Assembly (NCBI GenBank): GCA_029817715.1
Contig: JARUPY010000098.1
Location: 62,001-126,000, forward strand
Direction of reading: 5' to 3'
From: Melastoma dodecandrum
Taxonomy: Eukaryota > Streptophyta > Magnoliopsida > Myrtales > Melastomataceae
DNA length: 64,000 nucleotides
Part shown: in pieces, positions 32,668 through 42,884 of the stretch
Numbering within the stretch: the stretch's first letter is position 1
How the letters are laid out: each line of letters starts with the position of its first letter
Program-made: the position numbers and the translations under genes
Notes under the pieces: model-generated
The model's database searches: none
Seen by the model: the letters and a program-made list of their open reading frames with translations, nothing else
What the model was told of the DNA's origin: nothing

Positions 32668-33492
32668 ATGGCCAAGGTTCTGGTCGTCACATCGGGCAAG
32701 GGTGGCGTCGGCCAAGACGACCACGACCGCGGCCCTCGGTGCAGACCTCGCGCAGGGCGGCGAGAGCGTCTGCGTCGTCGATTTCGACGTCGGCCTGCGC
32801 AATCTCGATCTGGTGCTCGGCGCCGAGCGCCGGGTCGTCTACGATTTCATCAACGTCATCAATGGCGACGCCAAGCTCCATCAGGCGCTGATCAAGGACA
32901 AGCTGGTGGACACGCTCCATCTGCTTCCCGCCTCCCAGACCCGGGACAAGGACGCGCTCACCGACGAGGGCGTCGCCAAGGTTCATGGAGGAGCTTCGCG
33001 AGAAGTTCGACTGGGTGATCTGCGACAGTCCTGCCGGGATCGAGCGCGGCGCCCTGCTGGCCATGCGCCATGCCGACATCGCGGTGGTGGTGACGAACCC
33101 CGAGGTCTCCTCGGTGCGCGGACTCCGACCGGATCATCGGCCTCCTCGGACGCCAAGACGGCGAAGGCCGAGAAGGGCGAGGAGATCGCCCAAGCACCTC
33201 ATCCTCACCCGCTACGACCCCGCCCGGGCCGACCGTGGCGACATGCTCAAGACCGACGATGTGCTGGAAATTCTGTCGATCCCGCTCCTCGCGATCATCC
33301 CGGAGAGCCAGGAGGGGTGCTGCGCGCCTCGAACTCGGCTGCCCGGTGACGCTCAACAATCCGCTCTGCCCCGCCTGCCCGGGCCTATGCGGGACCGCGG
33401 CACGCGCCTCAAGGGCGGAGACCGTGCCGATGACCATGCCGACCGAGCGCAAGTCGTTCCTCGACAAGCTCTTCATGCGGAGGGCAGCATGA
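32668..33492 (+). CDS. minD: Septum site-determining ATPase MinD
   Basis: A membrane-associated ATPase that oscillates with MinE and carries MinC. The deviant Walker A is GKGGVGKTT once one extra C at about 32713 is removed. [28 protein letters not shown], the [11 protein letters not shown]alker B region and the C-terminal amphipathic helix [13 protein letters not shown] for membrane binding are all present. The length of about 271 residues is normal. ATG at 32668 follows AAGGAG. Further breaks lie near 32990, 33130, 33190, 33320 and 33390. Its stop overlaps minE. Confidence 0.94.
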
Positions 33493-33779
33493 GCATCCTC
33501 GGCTTCTTCAACAAAGCGGACGTCGGGGCGCCGTCGCGCGCGAGAGGCTGCAACTCATCCTGGCGTCTCGAGCGGGCTGAAATCGAACCGCCCCGACCTC
33601 GTCATCACCCTGCGCGAAGAGATCCTTGCTGTCATCGCGAAGCACGTGGCGGTTTCGAGCGCGACAAGGTGAACATCAAGCTCGAGCGCGGCCAGGGCGT
33701 CTCCAGGCTCTGCGTCGACATCGAGCTGCCGCTGAAGGCGGGCGATCAGAAGGTCAAGGAAGCCCGCAAAGCTGCCTGA
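33489..33779 (+). CDS. minE: Cell division topological specificity factor MinE
   Basis: Stimulates MinD ATPase and positions the Min oscillation. The N-terminal MSILGFFNK membrane-targeting and anti-MinC segment, the AKERLQ-like region (RARERLQLILA after a one-base correction near 33540), the DLVITLREEILAVIAKHVAV topological domain and VNIKLERGQGVSRLCVDIELP are visible. About 95 residues, slightly longer than the usual 88. ATG at 33489 overlaps the minD stop. Confidence 0.92.
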   Translation: MSILGFFNKADVGAPSRARGCNSSWRLERAEIEPPRPRHHPARRDPCCHREARGGFERDKVNIKLERGQGVSRLCVDIELPLKAGDQKVKEARKAA

Positions 33780-33967
33780 CATGACGGCATCGTGCCGGGG
33801 GATCGCGCAACGAACGCGATTTCCCGGCACGCCCCCTTGACGAACGATCCAACCTCTCGGCACGGTTCCCGCGCCGTCATCGGGCTTTCTCTGCGACCAT
33901 TGGAGACCTCGACCCGAGAACGGGCTCGACGCAACTTGTGGGATATTGTCCCACGCGAAACAGACTG

Positions 33968-34212
33968 ATGCCTCGCTACTTCATCGATCTCCACGACGGC
34001 AACAACTTCATTCGGGACGATGAAGGGTTCGATCTGCCTGACGTAGCGGCAGCGCAGGAACGGCTCGGTGCGCATCATGTCGAAGATCGCTCAGGGCTTC
34101 GTGCCGACACCGGATCGCCAGGACTATCTCGCCATCGTGCGCGACGGGGATGGGCGGATCGTGTTCCGAGGTCACCTCGCCCTCGACGTCGAGCGGGTCG
34201 AGAAACGCCTGA
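33968..34212 (+). CDS. DUF6894-family small protein
   Basis: About 80 residues beginning MPRYFIDLHDGNNFIRDDEGFDLPDVAAAQE, the characteristic start of the DUF6894 family, which is common in Methylobacterium and relatives and has no assigned function. The rest reads MSKIAQGFVPTPDRQDYLAIVRDGDGRIVFRGHLALDVERVENA. One break lies near 34068. One extra A at about 34204 must be removed to reach the TGA at 34210-34212. It is convergent with the LysR gene. Confidence 0.7.
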
Positions 34213-34218
34213 GAAGGC

Positions 34219-35116
34219 TCACGCGCGGTTGTAGCGCGCGAGTTCGTCGCGAAACCCGGCCGTGAACGTTTCTTCGAGCGGCGTGCTTCGGCCGGTTCGG
34301 CAACCTCAGGCACACCACGCCCATGTCGATCTCCGGCTCGAAGCGCGTGACGACGAGGCCGCGTCCGGCGAACTCGCTCGCGGGAGAACGGATCGACCAC
34401 GCTGACCCCCGCTCCTCGCAGACGAGGACGCAGGCCGTTTCCGACCACGTCGCCTCCACTCGCGTCAGCCGCTCCACCTCGGCGAAGGCGGAGACGAGCC
34501 GAGCCTGGAACAGGGTTCCCGATCCGACCTGTACGAAACCGCTCGCCGCTGAAGTCGTTCGGCCGCAGCGCGGCGCGACGGGCGAGCCGGTGCCCCTTCG
34601 GCAGGATCGCCACCGCCGGTGCGTGCAGCCGCTCCACCGCGATGCCGGGGGAGATCGAAGGGGCCGATGGCGTAGCCGAAATCGGCCTTGCCCGCGGCGA
34701 TCGCCTCCAGCACCAGGTAGGACGGCATCGCCTGGATGCTCACCGCGAGGTTCGGACGATCGCGCAGGAAGCGACCGACGAAGCGCGGCAGCACGCTGGT
34801 CGCCGGGCGGGCAGCGCGGCGATGCGGAGCGTTCCCGCCGCTTGGCTGCGGATGGCGTGCGCCATCTCGGTGATGCGTCCGAGGCCGACGAAGGAGCGCT
34901 CGACCTCCTTGAGGAGGAGCCGGGCGTCGGGACGTGGGGATGACGGCGTTGCCCGCCGCTCGAAGAGGTCCATCCCCACCGCGCGCTCGAAGTTCGCGCA
35001 CGAGGCGGCTGACGGCGGGCTGGGTGATGCTCAGGAAACTCCGCGGCGCTGGTCATGCCCCCGGTGAGCATGACCGCCCGGAAGGCCTCCACCTGCCGGG
35101 TGTTGATCCGTGCCAC
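34219..35116 (-). CDS. LysR-family transcriptional regulator
   Basis: About 298 residues. The N-terminal helix-turn-helix reads INTRQVEAFRAVMLTGGMTSAAEFL with SQPAVSRLVRNFE-like sequence after breaks near 35030 and 34990. The effector domain has LRIAALPA, FVGRFLRDRPNLAVSIQAMPS, IAAGKADFGYAIGPFD and the final FTAGFRDELARYNRA. GTG at 35114-35116 gives the family start and has an AGGGGA ribosome binding site. Its normal length marks the edge of the better-sequenced DNA. It reads in the same direction as the flavin monooxygenase gene upstream of it, a possible target. Confidence 0.85.
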
Positions 35117-35178
35117 GTCCCCTCGCCTCCCCGATGGACGGGCAAGCCTAGCAGGCGGGCGCGTCCCGGGCGACCGGT

Positions 35179-36692
35179 TCAGGCATTCGGCGGCGTGGTT
35201 TTCGGATGAAGGTGCCGGTGGCCTGCGCAAGGCCGGCCCCGGCTGCGGAAGGCGGGGCGCTCGAGCCCCATGCTGCCTCGCAGCGTACCGTCACCCTCGT
35301 AGGCGGTCTGGAACAGCCCCCGGCCGCTGCAACTCGGGCACGAGGTCCTCCAGGCATTCGATGGCCGGGTCGGGCAGATAGGGCGGAATGAGGTTCCAGC
35401 CGTCGCAGCCGCGGCTCTCGAACCAGTCCTGCATCAGGTCCGCGGCCTCATCAGCCGTGCCGACGAAGACGTTATGGCCCTGCGCGCCCGCCCTGGATCT
35501 GGTACAGCTTCGCGATCGTCATGCCGGGCTGCTGCGCTGAGCGCGATCAGCTTCTCGTGCGCGCTCTTCAAGGCATTGCTCCCCGGCAGCGGCGGCGGCA
35601 GCGGGCCGTCCAGAGGCAGGCCGGAGAGATCGCCGAAGGGTGGCCCGCCAAGCATCGGCAGGCCCACGGCGGGGATGGAACGAGTTCCTGCAGTGGCGGC
35701 CGAAGCCGATTCTGCGCCATCCTGGCGCGTTCGGGGCCCGAGGATTCGGCAGGTATGCCCGGCCATCACTGAGCATGGTCCCTCGGGGTCGCGTCCCTCG
35801 CACGCCCGCCCCGTGCGTCCCTTTCACGCTCGCGTTAGAAGGAGACCGCCTCCTCCTTCGTCTTCTGCGCCGTGTAGTATGAGAGGTCGGCGACGATGGC
35901 GCGCGCCGAGGATCCTGGGTCCCGGCCCCGAGGATCCCTGCACTGGCGCGATCACGGGCGGAATGCCCTGGTTACGGCCGCGCCACGTTGAGCGGGCCCT
36001 TGACCCGCAACCACCTCCACCCTCGTGGTTGAGGTGAGAGTGTGTGGAGTGCATCGAACGGGGAGTCGAGAAGGGTAAGTGTGCCCGCCTCTGCCTGTGT
36101 CGCGGGGAACAAAGGCGTTCGTCCTGCCCAAGGCTGTCCCAGAGGCCGAAGACGACGCAGTTCGACGAACTCCTCCGGCCCTGGTCGGATACCGTGAGGG
36201 CCCTGGTGTTCCACGTGCCGCGTCGAGGCCGAAGTTGTAAGGCCTCCTGCTCGCTCCAGGAGGTCACGAACGTTCCAGGGCGACGCGCACCCCGGGTGGA
36301 CAATAGTCCGAGGGACGCCCACGAACTTTGCGGCGCTCACTTGGTAGGGCTCGTTGTGTACTGCTGGAGTGTGAGGCGCTGGCGTGGAACGAAGCCGTGA
36401 GGTGCTCCGTCACGGCGGCGAGCGCTGCCAGATCCACGGTGCATCGGCTCGAAGGACGTCGATGCGCGGGTTGTAGGACAACTCGTCGTCGTCCTTGGCC
36501 GAGTGGGCGCACGGGCGATCCCGTCGTCGGCCTCAGAACATGAAGTGGTATGCAGGCCTTCTCCGCCGCCTGCGCCATGCGCTGCCAGAGGGCGGAATGT
36601 CCATCGCCGCAGTCCGCCTGGGCAATCGGGGCATCCGCCGAGCCTGCCGCATGCGCCCCCGTTCGGCCACGAGATTGAGGCCGAGCTTCCAT
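35179..36692 (-). CDS. LLM-class flavin-dependent monooxygenase, NtaA/SnaA/DszA type (heavily frame-broken)
   Basis: Recognisable only in pieces: KLGLNLVAE at the start, ALWQRMAQAAEKA, LAALAAVTEHL, TLQQYT, SAAKF, VTSWSEQEA, EEFVELVVFGLWDSLG, LTLLDSPFDALHTLNHEG, VKGPLNVARP, FGDLSGLPLDGPLPP, AHEKLIALSA, HNVFVGTADEAADLMQDWFESRGCDGWNLIPPYLPDPAIECLEDLVPELQ and FQTAYEGDGTLRGSMGLERP. This order is that of nitrilotriacetate and dibenzothiophene-sulfone monooxygenases, which oxidise substrates with FMNH2 from a reductase. The DNA span (1514 bases) exceeds the roughly 1330 expected for the family, so many bases are inserted. Both end points are approximate. Confidence 0.78.
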
Positions 36693-38156
36693 GCGGCAGG
36701 TGGACGAGTGGGCTGGTCATGGGCGGATGGAGCATCTCCCCGGACAGCGCCCCGCAGCACGTAAGCCCGGAGCGACGGGCGCGAGAGTGGAAGTCTTTTA
36801 CCCCTGCCAAGCCAAAATATCAATTTCGCAGGCGGAGCAATGCTCTGTCTTTGTGATGCACGCACCGAGCCCACACATTGCGTCTGTTGCGTCTGAACGA
36901 AGGCGTGCGATGCCGACGCCTTGGTACGGGGGGCATATGAAGGGGTTTGGACCGCCCAACGACGTTGCGACGTGGCTGGCCTCATGACGGACGTGTCACT
37001 CTGGGACCGGACAGGTCTGGGCGCAACCGTGGCGGATCTGAATCTTCGCGGCGGACGGGCTGGTGCTGCCGCCCCTTATAAATAGTTGAGCGAGCGGGGT
37101 GGCGCGGATAATCGAGCGATGCCTGAGCCGTGGTCGGAACGATGGCTGGGCGGACACCCTTGCCCTTCGCGCCAAGTCCAGAACACGCCGATCGTAGCGG
37201 GCCGGCCGGCGTCAGATCAGCATCGAGGGTGGCCCTCTGCTGACGAAACCGGCCGAAAGGGCGACGAAGCGGGCCGAGGCCGTGGGTCGCGAGCCTCGTT
37301 CGATCATCTCGCGCTCGGCCGCCTGGAACCTCCTCGTGGTCGATTTTCAGCCACAGCGACACCGGTCCGGCGGCGGTTGCTCCGGCGTCCCTCTGCGGCG
37401 GGGTTCACAGCCGGTGACGGCTTCGGGACAGGACACCACGCCTGAGTGTCGACCTGACGAAGGGGAAGCGAGGCGATCCTTCGCCGAGATGTGAACTGAA
37501 TACCGCGCTGGCGAAAGGCCCTGCGCAAGGCGGGAGCGCAAACGCGGATTCTACGCCCGTGCGCTTCCTTTGACGGACCCGGGCGAGCGCCTCGAGGCCT
37601 ACGACGCCTTCACGACGATTGTACGCATCCCTGGAAGGCCCGTTAAGCGCTTCGCGAATACGACTTCGACTGTGCCGGCTAACCGCAGACATCAGCCGGC
37701 CTAGGCGATCACCCCACAATTCTGAATGCAGGAAGTCCGCGATGGGCGGCGAGAAGCGCGATGCTCGTCCCGCATCGCCCATCTTCAGCCGCGGACCGCG
37801 TGCCACCCGACTTCTTCACCGGCCTCGACGGAAACGTAGTCGAAGGCGAGCGGTGCTGCAAGCCTCAGCCAGTCTGGAGGCCTTCGTCCCGAACGCGGGA
37901 TCGCCGTGTAGGGCTGCCGTTGTCTTTCATCGTGAGTCTTTCGGGGGAAAATTCGGGATCCGGCCCGCAAATCGCGGGGGGTCTACGACTTCAAGGTCAA
38001 AGCGCCGGGGCTGAGCCTGGACTGTCCGCCTCGAAGGGGCCGCCTCTGGCTCCGGCCCTCCTTCGGGCGGGAGCTCACTGATCACGGCAGCCGCGGGAGC
38101 GATGCTCGCCACGTGAACGCTGAGCGCGTGGCCTCCGAGTGGAGTCGAAGGGGAAG
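36693..38156. other. Unassigned block, probably containing unreadable coding DNA
   Basis: No protein family could be recognised on either strand in these roughly 1460 bases, although neighbouring genes with the same kind of damage can be. A less GC-rich patch near 36790-36860 could be a promoter region upstream of the flavin monooxygenase gene. A short frame at 36984-37085 begins MTDVSLWDRTGLGATVADLNL, faintly reminiscent of an enzyme N-terminus, but cannot be followed further. The block most likely hides one or two real genes whose frames are destroyed by inserted bases. Confidence 0.4.
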
Positions 38157-38241
38157 TGGTGCCGCAACAGGGACTCGAACCCCGACCCCCTCAATATACG
38201 AATGAGGGTTGCTCTACCAAAACTGAAGCTAATTTTGCGGC
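38157..38241 (-). tRNA. tRNA-Thr(CGU), with inserted bases
   Basis: Reading the minus strand gives a 5' acceptor strand GCCGCAA, a D-arm with TAGCT...CAGTT...GGTAGAGC, an anticodon arm CCTCATTCGTA...TGAGG, a perfect T-arm CGGGGTTCGAGTCCCTG, the 3' acceptor TTGCGGC, discriminator A and CCA. The loop TTCGTA gives anticodon CGU (threonine). Compared with a standard tRNA of 76 bases, about 9 extra bases are spread over the 5' junction, D-arm and anticodon loop, while the T-arm and acceptor are exact. This pattern fits insertion errors rather than a pseudogene. Confidence 0.8.
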
Positions 38242-38961
38242 GGGGTGCGGAGACCCGGCGGGCCGCTGCCTTCCCGGCGGCCGACGGCGGCCACTGGATA
38301 CCCGCAGGATCGGGGATATGGCAAGATGTCCGGCTGCTATCATCGCTCCCCGGACCGTCGTACCTCCTACGCCCGCCGTCGCGCTTGACGGGAGCGGATC
38401 TCACGGGGAACGGTGGGCAGCCAGCAATCGATCATGCCTCCTCCTCGCCCGGACTTTTCCGGCCGCCCTGTCCGCCGCCTTCGGCCCGCGGGGACGCGGT
38501 CCTCCGCCCTCGACGCCGACGCGGACCTCGCGGTGGGTGGCGCTGCCTCGCGCCACGATCGCGCGAGGTGGATGGACGCGATCGACGAGCGGGAGCGTGC
38601 GTGGCTCTGACGCGGCTCCTGGGCGAAGCGCTTCGAATCTCGACACACGCCCGATGGCCCGCGAGGCTGTTCGCGAACGAGGCGACGTGTGCTCGTACGA
38701 CGAGGTTACGCGATTCTCGCGGATCTCGCCGAGATGTGCGTCACGGGACCGGCGGCGAACGAGTCGCAGCGTCGGCGCATCCTGGAGATGGCCTTGGGCG
38801 GGTCGCAGGGTGCTGCGGACGGCCTCAGTGCACGAATTCGGAGGGAGGCGCTCGTCGTCCGGCTCGGCCCAGCTCCTGCGTGCCTGAGCGACGGTGCGGT
38901 GGAGGCCGCACGGGCCGCGCGGACCATAGGCCCGTGGCGGTTCGACTGGGGGGATGGCGGA
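38242..38961. other. Unassigned block upstream of the glutamine amidotransferase gene
   Basis: About 720 bases without a recognisable protein. On the plus strand short fragments such as MDAIDERERAWL (38571-38606), ILADLAEMCVTGPAANESQRRRILEMALGG (about 38711-38800) and LSDGAVEAARAA look protein-like and lie in one direction, so a small helical protein gene may lie at about 38440-38930, but its frame cannot be restored with confidence and no family was recognised. Confidence 0.35.
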
Positions 38962-39841
38962 ATGAGCGGGCGACGGTTCCGGCGCGACCCGTGCTCATCG
39001 TCCTGCATCAAGAACACTTCCACCCCCTGGGCTCGGGGTTTCGGGCGGCTGCTGATGGAGCGGCGGGGCATCCGCTCGACCAATTCCGCCGGCGCGCTTC
39101 GGCGACGCCCTTCCGGCGAACGCTGGCTGAAGCACCGCCGGTTGCGGTGATCTTCGTGGCGGCCCGATGTAGCGCCAACGATCCCCGCCCCCGACGACTA
39201 CAATCCGTCGCGAGATCGACTGGATTTCCGTGCCCCTCGACGAGGACAAACCCTTCCTCGGCCTCTGCCTCGGGGCGCAAGATGCTGGCCAAGCTTCTCG
39301 GAGCGCCAGGTGACGGCGCACGCCGAGGGCCGGGCCGAGATCGGCTACTACCCTCTCACTGCCGACGCAGGCCGGCCCTCGGCCTTTCGCCGAGACGATC
39401 GGAGGCGGACTGGCCCGGCTACGTCTACCATTGGTCACACGCGAATAAAGGGGGGGGGGGGGCTTTCGCCTGTCCGACCGGTGCCGAGAGACCCTCGCGA
39501 CGGGCGCACGACTTCCCGAACCAGGCCATCCGCGTCGGCCCCCGGGCCTTCGGCTTGGCAGTTTCATCACCGAGGGCTGACGCAGCGGCGATGGTCTGGC
39601 CGACTGGACGGTCTGGGCGGGCCGAGCGCCTCACACCTTGGCCTGGCGCCCCAGGACCGCGAGTGAAGGCAGCTCGAAAGGGGCTGGTTCCAGCACGATC
39701 CTTGCGTTACTCCGCGCTGGCTCGATTGCCTTCCTCGACGGCTGGCTCGGGTGCGCCGTTACCGGCCGAGGATGCGGCGGGCCCCTGTCGCGGTCGCTTC
39801 TTCTCCCACGCACCCACGCTGGACGTCCCATCATCCGATGA
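38962..39841 (+). CDS. Class-I glutamine amidotransferase-like protein (heavily frame-broken)
   Basis: Segments in order match stand-alone amidotransferases of the GuaA N-terminal/GATase1 type: VLIVLHQEH near the start, SANDP, then REIDWISVPLDEDKPFLGLCLGAQMLAKLLGA with the catalytic cysteine, TAHAEGRAEIGYYPLT, WPGYVYHW, FPNQAIRVGPRAFGLQFH with the catalytic histidine, and a terminal FLDGWLG. The acceptor substrate is unknown. The span of 880 bases is longer than the usual 720 or so, and it includes a run of 13 G (39450-39462). The TGA at 39839-39841 overlaps the lrgA ATG, so it is the first gene of a GATase-lrgA-lrgB operon. Confidence 0.75.
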
Positions 39842-40292
39842 TCACGAGTCTTTCGCGCTTCTCTCTCGTCGCCCAACTCGCCCAGGGCCGAGGATTCAAT
39901 CGCCCGCGGCTTCCCGGCCTGCCCGGTGCCGGGCCCCGGTTGATCGGAGTCATGGCGCTGTTTCTTCTCTTTCTTCTCCTCAGGCTTCCTCGTCCTGCTC
40001 GCTCGATCGGAGGCCGGGCCTCCTTCCCCACGCCTCTCGTCGACGGCACGGCTCGAGGGACGGGAAAGGGCATCCTCGCCCAATCTCTCTCGTTGCTCTT
40101 CGTCCTCCGCCGGCCGTCGGCGTCTTCGGCCGCCTCGGACGTGCTGGCGGCGAACGGTCTCGGGCTCACCCGTTCATCCTCGTCGTCTCGACCGTCTGCC
40201 GCGCTGGCGGGCGATCGGACTGCCGACAATTCCTTTCCTTCGCCGTCCTCACGCCCTCCAATCGTCGCTCGTCGGGGACGCACGGTCGGTGA
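39838..40292 (+). CDS. lrgA: CidA/LrgA-family membrane protein (frame-broken)
   Basis: A small holin-like membrane protein that with LrgB affects murein hydrolase activity, cell lysis or export of small metabolites. It reads MITSLS, LVAQLA, GLPVPGP and IGVMALFLLFLLLRL, then HLSLLFV-like and VGV segments, DVLAANGL, and a terminal hydrophobic LVVS...LALLAG stretch. Frames must be switched repeatedly. The family is about 115-150 residues. ATG at 39838 overlaps the upstream stop, and the TGA at 40290-40292 overlaps the GTG of lrgB; both overlaps support the gene ends. Confidence 0.72.
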
Positions 40293-41069
40293 GCGGGGAG
40301 TATCGCGGTCTGGGTCTATCTCTCCCGCACGCCGCTCCTCCTGGCTGACGTGTCAACCCCTCGTCGTGCCTACACGCCGTCCGCCGACGCGGGTCCTCGG
40401 CGGCGACGGACCGCCATCCCCTCGCCAACCCCGTCCTGCACGCGATCTGGCTGAACCGGCGCGGTTCTGGCCCTGACCGGGACGCCCTTTACTCCGTCTA
40501 CTTCGAGGGGACGCACAGTTTCGTTGCACTTCCTCCTCGGCATCCGGCGACCGTCGCCCTTGCGGATTCCCCGCTCTACGAGCACCTAGGGTGACGGTGA
40601 GTGCGGGCACTGGTTCGCCGATGCTGCGCGGCGGCTCGTCGTCGGATCGGGGGCGCTCGCCATCGCCACGGCCACTCTCTCATCCGCCCGCGTCTCCTTC
40701 TGGCATCCCGCACGACGTCGTTCGTCTCCCTTGCGCCGAAATCCGTCACCGCGGGCCGTCGCCATGGGCATCACGCAGGCGCTCGGCAGGCGACCCGACC
40801 CTCACCGGCCCGTCCTCGTGATCCTCACGGGGCAACATACGGCGCGATCGTCGTCCGACGCCGCTGATGAACGTTCTCGGGATCACGGAAACTTCCGGGC
40901 GCGGGGCACTCGCCGCCGGCCGTTGCGGCCCACGGGATCGGCACCCGCCCGGGCCTTTCAGGTCAGGCGAGGGGTCGGCCGGCACGTTCGCGGGGATCGC
41001 CATGGGGTTTGAACCGCGCCTCCTTCAACGGCGATCCTGATCCCGCTCGTGCTCTCCTTCGTCCGCTGA
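40289..41069 (+). CDS. lrgB: CidB/LrgB-family membrane protein (frame-broken)
   Basis: The partner of LrgA, normally about 235 residues with multiple membrane helices. After removing extra bases it reads IAVWVYLSRTPLLWLT near the start, HPLANPVLHAIWLTG, the family motif ALIPLYE-like segment, then LSLAPKSVTAAVAMGITQALGGDPTLT, a strongly conserved LrgB signature. It ends with VLVILTG, PLMNVLGI, AAHGIGTARAFQV, TFAGIAMGLNA and ILIPLVLSFVR. GTG at 40289, stop at 41067-41069, four bases from the end of the convergent ABC exporter gene. Confidence 0.78.
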
Positions 41070-41072
41070 ATG

Positions 41073-42884
41073 CTAACTGAGGCGGGCGCGGGCTCGCGCA
41101 GACTACGGGCACGTCGTGTCGGGACGAAGCGCTCCGTCGTCGCCGGGCCAGCATCTCAACCCGGCGATCGTGGAAGGCGTGCAGCGTGCTGCGATGCCCG
41201 ATGGAGACGAGCGTCGTCTCCGGAAGCTCCCGGCGCAGCATGCGGTAGATTTCCGCCTCGGTGGGGCTCGTCGAGGGCCGCGGTGGCCTCGTCGAGGAAG
41301 AGCCAGCTGGGCTTGGAGAGGAGCGCGCGGGCCACCGCGAGCCGCTGCTGCTCACCGAGCGACAGGGTCTGTGCCCAGGCCCCCTCCTCGCCGAGGCGCT
41401 CCGCGAGATGCTGCAGGCGCGCGGCGGTGAGCGCCGCCGCGACCGCCCGCGTCGTCCTGACTGTCGGGAGTGCCGGGATAGGTGGCGGCGCCCTTCAGCG
41501 TTCCCATCGGGATGTAGGGACGCTGCGGCAGCAGCATCACCGACTCCTTCGGAAGCGAGACGCTGCCCTCGCCGAAGGGCCAGATGCCCGCGAGCGCCCG
41601 GAACAGGGTGGATTTGCCCGATCCCGAAGGCCCGGGTGACGAGGGTCGCCTCGCCGGGGCGGAAGGCGAGGGTTCTCCACCCGGGCGATGCGCCGGCCGT
41701 CGGGAAGGCCGAGATCGAGCCATTTGACGCGCACGCCGTCGTCGACGCTCGGGGTGCTGCGCACCTGACTCGCGCTCACCATCGCGTCCGCCCGGTTCAT
41801 CGCCGCGTCGAAGCTCGTGAGACGGTCGACCTGCGCCTTGTAGTCCGCGAGCGTGGTGTAGAACGTGATGAAGAACGACATCGTCCCCTGTACGCGGGAG
41901 AACGCATCGGCCGTCTGGGTCATCACGCCGATGGGGATCTGCCCCGCGAAGTAGTAGGGCGCGACGAGGATGTAGGGGATGACGACGTTGACCTGCTGGT
42001 AGCTCACCGTGAAGGCGGCGAGCTTCTTGCGGCGGTCGACGAGGGCGTAGAAGTTCGCCATCAGCGCCCGGAAGCGCTCGCCGAGGGAGGCGCGCTCCGC
42101 CTCCTCGCCGCGGAGAAGCGCGACCTGCTCTCCATACTCGCGCAGGCGAGCCAGCGAGAAGCGGAAGTCCGCCTCGCGCTTCTGCTGCTGGAAGATGAGG
42201 GCGATGAGCGGGCGCCCGATCCGATGGGTCAGCCACGTCACGAGCCCGGAGTAGATCAGCGCGCCCCAGACGAGGAAGCCCGGCACATGGGTCGTCGTGC
42301 CCGGTACGGTGAAGATCGCGGAGATCTGCCAGAGGATGGCCGAGAATGAGATCAGGTTCGAGATTCGACGAGAGCAGGCTCAGAGCGAGCTGTTGCGTCG
42401 TCTGCGTGAACTGGTCGATGTCATCCGCGATGCGCTGATCGGGGTTGTCCGCCTGCACGCCGGTCAGCGCCATGCGGTAGTGGTGTGTTCCCGCCGAGCC
42501 AGCGGTCCACGTAGTGCCGCGTCATCCAGGTGCGCCAGCGGATCCGCAGGTAGGACTGGATGACGTACTGGATGATCGCGCTGGCGACGAAGATCGCGGC
42601 CCAGAGGCAGAAAACCGAGAACAGGAGCGACCAGAACGCAACGGCGTCCTTGTTCTGGATGGCGTTGAACCAATCGCGGTTGAAGTAGGACAGGCGCACG
42701 TTGATCGCGACCTGTCCGAACTCGATGCCGAATCACCGTCAGCGCCATGACGATGGCGACCCAGCGCTCCTGGACCTCGAAAGCCGGGAAGGGCCAGAGG
42801 CGGACCGTGGTGCGCTCGCGGGTGGTGTAGAAAGGGATAGGCGAGACGCCAGATCTGCAGGATACCCTGCTTCACGCCCTGCAT
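41073..42884 (-). CDS. SbmA/BacA-like ABC transporter, fused permease and ATPase
   Basis: About 600 residues. The membrane half begins LQIWRLAYPF and contains AIVMALTVIEFGQVAINVRLSYFNRDWFNAIQNKD, the SbmA/BacA motif RWRTWMTRHYVDRWLGG followed by YRMAL, and the cytoplasmic loop PDQRIADDIDQFT. The ATPase half (from about residue 390) has Walker [36 protein letters not shown], a signature LSLGEQQRLAVARALL and Walker B WLFLDEATAALDE, ending with GHRSTLHAFHDRRVEML. Homologues take up peptide antibiotics or act on very-long-chain fatty acids. Breaks occur near 42730, 42500, 42365, 41700, 41640, 41450 and 41290. The start is taken at ATG 42882-42884. Confidence 0.85.

Noticed and set aside
37060..37085. 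CCTTATAAATAG as a promoter or archaeal-like TATA element
   Set aside because: A single AT-rich patch in a damaged region with no credible gene at the right distance; nothing supports function.
39450..39462. Run of 13 G that could suggest phase variation
   Set aside because: It lies in the heavily inserted segment at a spot where the amidotransferase family expects a short EGF-type motif; the run is most likely a sequencing artefact.
38139..40292. A long open frame of about 700 codons on the plus strand across the tRNA, amidotransferase and lrgA
   Set aside because: It translates a tRNA antisense (the familiar NRDSNPDP artefact) and crosses three genes in changing frames; it is an effect of high GC and inserted bases.
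39838..41069. Reading lrgA and lrgB as pseudogenes
   Set aside because: The conserved overlaps at both junctions and the full set of family motifs, with length inflated only by extra bases, argue for sequence error rather than decay.
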